A DNA stretch of 10,817 bases, taken from contig PWEU01000279.1 in NCBI GenBank assembly GCA_003554005.1, positions 1-10,817 of the forward strand. Direction: 5' to 3'. The notes beneath the pieces are model-generated. The model was not told the DNA's origin, did not search any database, and saw nothing but the letters and a program-made list of their open reading frames with translations. Made by a program: the position numbers and the translations under genes. The stretch is from Nitriliruptoraceae bacterium. Its GTDB lineage: Bacteria; Actinomycetota; Nitriliruptoria; Nitriliruptorales; Nitriliruptoraceae. Below, one piece after another: positions 6,261-10,817 of this stretch. Each line of letters starts with the position of its first letter. The first letter of the stretch is position 1.

Positions 6261-7037
6261 ATGCTACGCGCCACGTTGCGCTCCGCGCCGGTGCTGCTGC
6301 TGACCCTCGCGCTGCTGCTGACCGGCTGCCGCATGGAGGTGGTCGCCCCGATCACCCTGCACGCCGACGGCTCGGCGACCGCGGGTCTGTCGGTGCGGTT
6401 CGATCCGCGTCTCCTGGCCGAGCTGGACGCGCTGGGGGTCGACCCCACGGCGGAACTGAGTGCAGCGGTCGCGGCCGATCCGGCCTGGGAACTCACGCGC
6501 CTCAGGGAGGACGATGGAGGGCTGCGGGTCGTGGTCAGCCGGGAGGTGGCCGGTGACGAGGAACTGGTCAGGGTCTACGACGAGCTGCCCGCCGGCCTGG
6601 CTGCCGACGACCCGTCGCTGGAGGTGGCGCTGCAGGTCGACCGGGAGGAGGGCGGCGGGGTGACCGTGTCGGGCACGGCCGCCTTCCGGCCCCCGGTCAC
6701 GGTCGGCCTGGCGGTGGACGGCGTCGCCGTTGGCGAGGACGCGGCCGCTCTGGCCGAGCTGGTGGAGGAGGCGGTCACCGCGGCCGTCGAGGTGCGGATG
6801 CCCGGCCGCCTGGTGAGCCACGACGGCGTGGCCGTGGACCGGTCCACGAGCAGGATCGTGCTCGAGCCCGGGGAACAGCGGCGGTTCTCGGTGATTTCCC
6901 AGCCGCCGGCGTGGTGGTCATCGCTGCCCGTCGACACCTCGACGCTGCTGGTCGGTGCCGCCCTGCTGGCGGTGGTGGCCGGTGGAGTCCTGCTGCTGCT
7001 CACCCGTCGGCGCCGGTCGGTCAGTCCCGAGGGGTGA
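6261..7037 (+). CDS. LppM-like lipoprotein with C-terminal membrane anchor
   Basis: From ATG 6261 this is a 258-residue exported protein. It has a lipoprotein signal peptide: basic N-terminus, hydrophobic core, and the lipobox LTGC with Cys23 as the likely lipidated residue. A beta-rich ectodomain follows, beginning VVAPITLHADGSATAGLSV, with acidic stretches and a conserved-looking FRPP. Near the C-terminus a helix (about 227-247, VGAALLAVVAGGVLLLL) is followed by RRRR. Lipobox, ectodomain and C-terminal helix together resemble the LppM-domain (DUF3153) family described in mycobacteria, where LppM has been linked to lipoglycan handling; I assign it from architecture, so moderately. No clear ribosome-binding site precedes either ATG 6261 or the in-frame GTG 6240; I chose the ATG because it gives the shorter classical signal peptide. 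It is divergent from pilB, and its 3' end overlaps the next gene by 17 bases. Confidence 0.75.
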   Translation: MLRATLRSAPVLLLTLALLLTGCRMEVVAPITLHADGSATAGLSVRFDPRLLAELDALGVDPTAELSAAVAADPAWELTRLREDDGGLRVVVSREVAGDEELVRVYDELPAGLAADDPSLEVALQVDREEGGGVTVSGTAAFRPPVTVGLAVDGVAVGEDAAALAELVEEAVTAAVEVRMPGRLVSHDGVAVDRSTSRIVLEPGEQRRFSVISQPPAWWSSLPVDTSTLLVGAALLAVVAGGVLLLLTRRRRSVSPEG

Positions 7038-7794
7038 GCTCGACCAGCGTGCAGGGGTCCTTCCAGCGCTGCAGGGCCGCCTCGCCGTCCTGCAGGTTCA
7101 GTCGCGTCCCCAAGCCCATACTGGCCACGCGCTCGAACTCCTGCTCGTCGGTGACGACGCGGACCGCCGCCGGCATCGAGCCGATGGTGGCCTTGACGTC
7201 CTTCGACTTGACGGTGACCGTGACCTCCCGGGCGTGCTCGAGACCGGGCAGCTCCTGCTCCTTGGGGCCCTTGAGGACGAACAACTGCTGGCCCTGCTGG
7301 ACGTACCAGGCCGGTCGGGTCAGCTCGGAGCCGTCGGGCTGCGGGATACCGAGCCAGCAGATCGCCCCCTTCTTCAGCGCGGTCTCGGACGCCGCCATCA
7401 GCACCCCCGCCGCCTGGACCGATTCGGGGGCGTCGATGAACACCGGGACGCGGCCGATCAGCTGTCCTTCGAGGTAGAAGGCGAGCGTGTGCTCGGCGAG
7501 GCTCGAGATCTCCACCCGATCGCGGAGCTCCTGCCGGAACAGGTCCTCGAACATCTCCCCGCGCAGCTCCACCACCCGGGGCTGCGACTCCCAGATCACC
7601 TCGCCGTCGGGATCGGCGATGACGAACACCTCCTCGTACATCCCCTGGGGGCCCTTGTAGACCCGGTGGACGGCGGCGGGCTGGGAACCCGCAGGCAGCT
7701 CGCCCTTGACACGGATGACCGGGTCGGCGACCCCGGTGCTGGCGTAGGTGTCGAGGTCGTAGGCCATCCCCGACAACAGCTTGACCCGGGACAT
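7021..7794 (-). CDS. uncharacterised protein, possible split beta-barrel C-terminal half
   Basis: A 257-residue soluble, acidic/basic-balanced protein with no signal peptide or membrane helix that I do not firmly recognise. Residues 25-130 look beta-rich: VHRVYKGPQGMYEEVFVIADPDGEV (43-66), then a possibly helical EMFEDLFRQELRDR (80-93), then AFYLEGQLIGRVPVFIDAP (105-123). Residues 140-255 (KKGAICWLGIPQPDGSELTRPAWYV, then LFVLKGPKEQEL, VTVTVKSKD) recall the strand pattern of pyridoxamine-phosphate-oxidase-like split barrels. Residues that would bind FMN or F420 cannot be confirmed. The ATG at 7794 is the only clear ATG start among the genes besides the lipoprotein; an AGGGCAGG lies about 6-13 bases upstream. 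Codon usage is like its neighbours, so it is a real gene. Its tail overlaps the lipoprotein gene, and it is divergent from the acyl-CoA dehydrogenase gene across 147 bases. Confidence 0.8.
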   Translation of the reverse strand: MSRVKLLSGMAYDLDTYASTGVADPVIRVKGELPAGSQPAAVHRVYKGPQGMYEEVFVIADPDGEVIWESQPRVVELRGEMFEDLFRQELRDRVEISSLAEHTLAFYLEGQLIGRVPVFIDAPESVQAAGVLMAASETALKKGAICWLGIPQPDGSELTRPAWYVQQGQQLFVLKGPKEQELPGLEHAREVTVTVKSKDVKATIGSMPAAVRVVTDEQEFERVASMGLGTRLNLQDGEAALQRWKDPCTLVELTPRD

Positions 7795-7842
7795 GCAGCC
7801 TGCCCTTCGTCCGACGATGGCGATCCGGATGTACGTGGTGGG

Positions 7843-7848
7843 AGCCTA
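7843..7848 (-). promoter_or_regulatory. candidate -10 element for the uncharacterised 257-residue protein
   Basis: The minus strand reads GGCTAGGCTCCC, with TAGGCT fitting TAnnnT. It would give a leader of about 40 bases to the ATG at 7794. No -35 is evident. Confidence 0.35.
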
Positions 7849-7882
7849 GCCGTGGGAGCGGTGGCGTCCGGTCTCCGAGCGC

Positions 7883-7888
7883 TACGTT
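7883..7888 (+). promoter_or_regulatory. candidate -10 element for the acyl-CoA dehydrogenase gene
   Basis: CGCTACGTTGGAGCG, with TACGTT as the hexamer, is almost identical to the element before tatB. It would give a leader of about 45 bases that includes the strong ribosome-binding site at 7928-7934. It shares the 147-base divergent gap with the minus-strand element at 7843-7848. No -35 is evident. Confidence 0.4.
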
Positions 7889-7941
7889 GGAGCGAGGTGC
7901 TGCGGTGGCCGTCGGCCACCGTCCGGCAGGGAGGCGACGAG

Positions 7942-9081
7942 GTGGATGCGAGCGAGCTGGCGGCGCTGCGTGACAGCGTGCGGGCCTTCTGCGACGAGCA
8001 CGTCCGGCCCACCGCCCGTGAGCGGGACCGCGCCGAGGCCTACCCGGCGGAGCTGCTGCCGGGTCTGGCCGAGGTCGGCGTGCTGGGAGCGGTGATCCCG
8101 GAGGAGCACGGTGGTGCCGGCCTGGATGCGGCCGGCTACCGGGTCGTGATCGAGGAGCTCGGGGCGGCCGACTCGTCGCTGCGTTCCCTGGTATCGGTCA
8201 ACCTCGGGCTGGTCGCCAGATCCATCCTGCGCTGGGGGACCGAGGAGCAGCAGGCACGCTGGCTGCCCGGCCTGGCGCGAGGGGAACTCGGGGCCTTCGG
8301 GCTCACCGAACCGGGGGCGGGCTCGAACCCCTCCCAGATGACCAGCCGCGCGGTGCGTGGGCCGGACGGCTGGACCATCGACGGCGCCAAGATCTTCATC
8401 ACCAACGGCTCGCTGGGTGCGGTCACGATGGTGTTCGCCCGCGCCGTGGTGGACGGGCAGGACCGTGGCATCACCTGCTTCCTCGTGCCCCAGGACGCGC
8501 CCGGTTACGTGGGGACCCAGATCCACGGCAAGCTCGGGCTGCGCTCCGGTGACACCGCCGAGCTGGCGCTGGACGGCGTCCGCGTCGGTGACGACGACGT
8601 GCTCGGCGAGGTGGGCGGCGGGATGAAGGTGGCGTTGTCGGCCCTGGACGACGGCCGGTTCTCCTTGGCTGCGGGGGCGGTCGGTCTGGCCCGTGAGGCC
8701 CTGGAGGTGTCGCTGCGCTACGCCTCGGAGCGCGAGCAGTGGGGTGGCCCCATCGCCGGCAAGCAGCTGGTCCAGGAGTTGTTGGCGGCGATGCACGTCG
8801 ACATCCAGGCCGCCAGCGGCCTCGTCGACGCGGTGGTGGAGCGCAAGCTCGCCGGGGTCCGGTGCACCCTGGAGGTGTCCACCGCCAAACTGTTCGCCAC
8901 CGAGGCATCGGTGCGCTGCGCCGACCGGGCGGTGCAGGTGCACGGCGGCTACGGCTACGTGGACGAGTACCCCGTCCAGCGCCTGCTGCGCGATGCCCGG
9001 GGGACGACGTTGTACGAGGGCACCAGCCAGGTCCAGCACCTGATCATCGGCCGGCTGCTGACCGGCGTGAGCGCCTTCTGA
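7942..9081 (+). CDS. acyl-CoA dehydrogenase (short/medium-chain type)
   Basis: A 379-residue FAD-dependent acyl-CoA dehydrogenase, full length for the family. It would oxidise an acyl-CoA to the trans-2-enoyl-CoA and pass electrons to electron-transfer flavoprotein. The alpha-helical N-terminal domain covers about 1-115. The beta domain has FGLTEPGAGSN (119-129; the usual final Asp is Asn here) and KIFITNGS (150-157). The C-terminal helical domain has RYASEREQWGGPI (259-271), VHGGYGYVDEYPVQRLLRDAR (333-353) and LYEGTSQVQ (357-365), in which Glu359 is the expected catalytic base. The substrate cannot be assigned: SLRSLVSVNLGLV and similar stretches occur in several subgroups, including glutaryl- and branched-chain enzymes. 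GTG at 7942 is clear, with AGGGAGG at 7928-7934. The frame is open far upstream only because it lies opposite the preceding gene. No ETF or hydratase gene is adjacent. Confidence 0.95.
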   Translation: MDASELAALRDSVRAFCDEHVRPTARERDRAEAYPAELLPGLAEVGVLGAVIPEEHGGAGLDAAGYRVVIEELGAADSSLRSLVSVNLGLVARSILRWGTEEQQARWLPGLARGELGAFGLTEPGAGSNPSQMTSRAVRGPDGWTIDGAKIFITNGSLGAVTMVFARAVVDGQDRGITCFLVPQDAPGYVGTQIHGKLGLRSGDTAELALDGVRVGDDDVLGEVGGGMKVALSALDDGRFSLAAGAVGLAREALEVSLRYASEREQWGGPIAGKQLVQELLAAMHVDIQAASGLVDAVVERKLAGVRCTLEVSTAKLFATEASVRCADRAVQVHGGYGYVDEYPVQRLLRDARGTTLYEGTSQVQHLIIGRLLTGVSAF

Positions 9082-9085
9082 CGGT

Positions 9086-9099
9086 GCCCGCTGCCGGGC
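9086..9099 (+). terminator. weak hairpin after the acyl-CoA dehydrogenase gene
   Basis: GCCCG (9086-9090) and CGGGC (9095-9099) pair around a four-base loop starting five bases after the stop. It has a five-base-pair stem and no T-tract, so it is a weak terminator candidate only. Confidence 0.25.
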
Positions 9100-9135
9100 G
9101 GGTGTGTCGGATCCGGGCCGAGGTGCCTCGGCGAC

Positions 9136-9141
9136 TACCGT
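9136..9141 (+). promoter_or_regulatory. candidate -10 element for the PHP-domain gene
   Basis: GACTACCGTGGACG, with TACCGT fitting TAnnnT, lies about 30 bases before the GTG at 9167. The leader would be about 19 bases and contain the ribosome-binding site. It is the least good match of the set to the wider CTAnGnTnGAGC pattern. Confidence 0.25.
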
Positions 9142-9166
9142 GGACGCTGCGCGAGGAAGGACGCTG

Positions 9167-10006
9167 GTGGGCGGCTACGACCTGCATACGCACTCGACCT
9201 ACTCCGACGGTGCCACCTCGATCGAGGACAACGTCGCGGCGGCCGCGGCCCTGGGTCTGGAGGGCATCGCGGTCACCGACCACGACACCACGGCACCCTT
9301 CGCGGATGCCCGCGCCGCCGCCTACGATGCCGGGATCGAGGTGATCCTCGGGGTTGAGTTCTCCGCCGAGGAGGACGGGCTGAGCGTCCATGTCCTCGGG
9401 TACTGGATCGACCCCGGGTACCAGCCGCTGGCGGCCGAGCTGGACCGGCTGCACGACGAGCGCCCCGACCGGGCCCGCAGGATCGTCGGTCGCTTCCACG
9501 AGCTCGGCATCCCGGTCAGCTTCACACGTGTGCGGCAGCTCGCGGGCGACGCGCCGATCGGTCGGCCCCACCTGGCGGCCGCCGTGGTCGAGCTGGGTGC
9601 GGCGGCGTCGACCAGGGAGGTGTTCGACCGCTACCTCGCCGACGGGGGACCGGCCTACGTCCCCAAGCACGCCGTGACACCCGACCGTGCGGTCGAGCTC
9701 CTCGTGGCCGCCGGGGGTGTCGCCGTGCTGGCCCACCCCGGGCTCTACGGTGACCGCACCGGCCGACAGGGCCTGCCGACGACGGTGATCGAGCGCATGT
9801 GCGCCGCCGGGCTGGCCGGGATCGAGGCGGAGCACCCCGACCACACCGCCGAGCACCGGGCCCACTATCGTGATCTGGCGGTGGCGCTGGACCTCGCCGT
9901 GACGGCCGGGTCCGACCATCACGGCAAGGGTGCCGAGGACCGGCTCGGGCGTGCGACGACGCCCCGCGAGGTGGTCGAACGGCTCCGGCGCTGGCGGGCG
10001 GCGTGA
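9167..10006 (+). CDS. PHP-domain metal-dependent phosphoesterase (RNase AM/YciV-like)
   Basis: A 279-residue PHP-superfamily phosphoesterase with the metal-binding motifs in order: DLHTHSTYSDG (5-15), TDHD (37-40), GVEFS (62-66) with Glu64, His75, GRPHLA (132-137), LAHPG (189-193 region) and GSDHHG (248-253). This layout is that of the COG0613 group. Its E. coli member YciV/RNase AM is a 5'-3' exonuclease on short or monophosphorylated RNA and also cleaves 3',5'-pAp, so nucleotide or RNA turnover is the likely job. The frame is open back to a GTG at 9104, but GTG 9167 has AGGAAGGA at 9154-9161 with a five-base gap. It also places the first metal motif close to the N-terminus, as usual for the family. 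It follows the acyl-CoA dehydrogenase by 85 bases with a promoter-like element between, so coupling is uncertain. Confidence 0.9.
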   Translation: MGGYDLHTHSTYSDGATSIEDNVAAAAALGLEGIAVTDHDTTAPFADARAAAYDAGIEVILGVEFSAEEDGLSVHVLGYWIDPGYQPLAAELDRLHDERPDRARRIVGRFHELGIPVSFTRVRQLAGDAPIGRPHLAAAVVELGAAASTREVFDRYLADGGPAYVPKHAVTPDRAVELLVAAGGVAVLAHPGLYGDRTGRQGLPTTVIERMCAAGLAGIEAEHPDHTAEHRAHYRDLAVALDLAVTAGSDHHGKGAEDRLGRATTPREVVERLRRWRAA

Positions 10007-10020
10007 CCCCCGGGTCGCGC
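10001..10020 (+). terminator. strong hairpin at the PHP gene stop codon
   Basis: GCGTGACCC (10001-10009) pairs with GGGTCGCGC (10012-10020): nine positions with one G-U pair, so about eight pairs and a four-base loop in practice. The left arm includes the stop TGA (10004-10006). There is no T-tract, as is common for actinobacterial terminators. It probably separates the PHP gene from the regulator gene. Confidence 0.4.
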
Positions 10021-10121
10021 ACCGACCATGGCCGTGCTTCCCTGCAGCGCTCCAGCGTGCCAACCTGTGCCATGATGACGATGGGATCCACGTCCGGCCC
10101 ACCGGCCGCTCATGACCGACG

Positions 10122-10133
10122 GCCACCGGTGGC
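10122..10133. promoter_or_regulatory. 12-bp perfect palindrome upstream of the FHA-LuxR gene, possible operator
   Basis: The 215-base gap 10007-10221 contains no credible gene. In it GCCACCGGTGGC (10122-10133) is a perfect palindrome about 90 bases before the GTG. It could be a binding site for a dimeric regulator, including the gene's own product. No convincing -10 is present; TACGTC at 10172-10177 is the nearest match to the pattern seen elsewhere. In such GC-rich DNA a chance palindrome is possible. Confidence 0.3.
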
Positions 10134-10221
10134 GCAGGTGACCGCCCCACCGTGCTGATCCGTCAACCCGATACGTCGACCCGCGCCGCCAGTGGACGCG
10201 CGCTCACGCGGAGGAGGAACC

Positions 10222-10806
10222 GTGCCCGAGGGAACCGTCCAGAAGGCCCAGAAGATCGTCCCTGTCCCCACCCTCCACTTCAGCGAGGGCTCCCTGGCGG
10301 GTCGTGTGGTCCGCCTCGACCGTGACCTCGGCACCCTCGGTCGGCGTGAGGACAACCCCTACGTGATCCCAGACCCTCGGGTCTCCCGCGTCCACGCGGA
10401 GATCCGCCGGGAGGCCTCGGCGGTGATCGTCACCGATCTGGGGTCCGCGGCCGGCACCACGGTCAACGGTGACACCCTCGAGGGGCCCAGAGTGCTCCAG
10501 CATGGCGACAAGGTCAGCTTCGGGCCCGTGACCGCCACCTTCGAGGACCCGGCCGCCGCCTCGCAGCGTGAGGACGAGACGGTGGTGTTCGACGTCCCCA
10601 AGGTGGAGACCGGACCCCACCTGTCGCCGCGGCAGCAGCAGGTGCTCGAGCTGATGGCCGAGGGCATGACGAACTCCGAGATCGGAGACCAGCTCGGGGT
10701 CACGGAGCGCACGGTCAAGGCCTACGCCCAGGAGCTCTACGACAAGCTCGGGGTGCGCAACCGGGCCGGCGCCGTCGCAGAGGCGGGCAAGCTCGGACTC
10801 CTCTGA
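10222..10806 (+). CDS. FHA domain-LuxR-type HTH transcriptional regulator
   Basis: A 194-residue fusion of a forkhead-associated (FHA) domain and a LuxR/GerE DNA-binding domain. FHA spans about 15-108, with the phospho-threonine-binding core residues: GTLGRR (37-42), SRVHAEI (55-61, with Ser55, Arg56 and His58), and DLGSAAGTTVNG (72-83, with Asn82). A linker (109-131) contains EDETVVF (117-123). The HTH covers about 134-194: LSPRQQQVLELMAEGMTNSEIG, then the recognition helix region TERTVKAYAQELYDKLGV. No receiver domain is present, so this looks like a one-component regulator whose DNA binding or partner choice is set by Ser/Thr-kinase phosphorylation. GTG at 10222 is marked by a very strong GGAGGAGGAA (10210-10219); an in-frame GTG at 10192 is less likely. 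No kinase gene lies in the window. Domains are near certain; targets are unknown. Confidence 0.93.
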   Translation: MPEGTVQKAQKIVPVPTLHFSEGSLAGRVVRLDRDLGTLGRREDNPYVIPDPRVSRVHAEIRREASAVIVTDLGSAAGTTVNGDTLEGPRVLQHGDKVSFGPVTATFEDPAAASQREDETVVFDVPKVETGPHLSPRQQQVLELMAEGMTNSEIGDQLGVTERTVKAYAQELYDKLGVRNRAGAVAEAGKLGLL

Positions 10807-10817
10807 CGCCGACGCTC

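Noticed and set aside
6149..6496. N-terminal extension of the pilB frame over the lipoprotein gene
   Set aside because: It is Ser/Ala/Arg-rich, sits opposite the lipoprotein signal peptide, and the family domain begins right after GTG 6148.
6955..7941. N-terminal extension of the acyl-CoA dehydrogenase frame
   Set aside because: The extra 329 codons overlap the opposite-strand gene, lack homology-like sequence, and the real GTG at 7942 has a strong ribosome-binding site and gives a normal family length.
7882..9039. A 385-codon minus-strand open frame opposite the acyl-CoA dehydrogenase
   Set aside because: Its composition is shadow-like (His, Gln, Gly, Arg) and the plus strand carries every family motif.
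10072..10157. Possible 28-codon peptide starting ATGATGACGATG between the PHP and FHA-LuxR genes
   Set aside because: It has no ribosome-binding site and no recognisable sequence, and it lies in a gap that otherwise looks regulatory.

Overview
The window is very GC-rich double-stranded bacterial DNA. It is tightly packed with genes, most of which begin with GTG. The left part reads methyltransferase(-), htrA(+), tatB(+), PAP2 phosphatase(+), mrp(-). This is the order and orientation of the Mycobacterium tuberculosis Rv1220c ... htrA-tatB ... mrp neighbourhood, so the host is very probably an actinobacterium. A solitary PilB-type ATPase and an FHA-LuxR fusion would suit a deep-branching class such as Nitriliruptoria, but that placement is a guess. 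I saw no mobile element, CRISPR array, tRNA or rRNA.

Layout. 1-604 (-) is an O-methyltransferase-like protein whose 3' end leaves the window. 605-832 is a divergent control region with stacked inverted repeats. 833-2209 (+) is a membrane-anchored HtrA/DegP protease, 2277-2672 (+) TatB, and 2669-3292 (+) a PAP2 phosphatase whose start overlaps the tatB stop. 3279-4394 (-) is the Mrp/ApbC iron-sulfur carrier ATPase, tail-to-tail with the phosphatase and overlapping it by 14 bases. 4451-6148 (-) is a PilB/GspE-type ATPase. 6261-7037 (+) is an LppM-like lipoprotein. 7021-7794 (-) is an uncharacterised protein, again overlapping tail-to-tail. 7942-9081 (+) is an acyl-CoA dehydrogenase, 9167-10006 (+) a PHP-domain phosphoesterase, and 10222-10806 (+) an FHA-LuxR regulator.

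How the genes may work together. The left block concerns the cell envelope: HtrA degrades or refolds damaged exported proteins, TatB helps export folded proteins, the PAP2 enzyme probably acts on a lipid phosphate, and Mrp delivers Fe-S clusters, possibly to Tat substrates. In mycobacteria the same block carries the envelope-stress sigma factor sigE and its anti-sigma rseA between the methyltransferase and htrA. Here that space is only 228 bases and holds no such genes. The right half looks like independent single-gene units (pilus ATPase, lipoprotein, fatty-acid or amino-acid catabolism, nucleotide/RNA turnover, phospho-threonine-linked transcription control) with no obvious shared pathway.

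No complete novel system is evident. The items most worth a second look are the FHA-LuxR fusion with a threonine motif in its linker, the methyltransferase that has lost its metal-binding Asp motif, the inverted repeats in the htrA control region, stop codons placed in the two arms of one hairpin at the PAP2/mrp junction, a recurrent promoter-like motif, and the unrecognised 257-residue protein.
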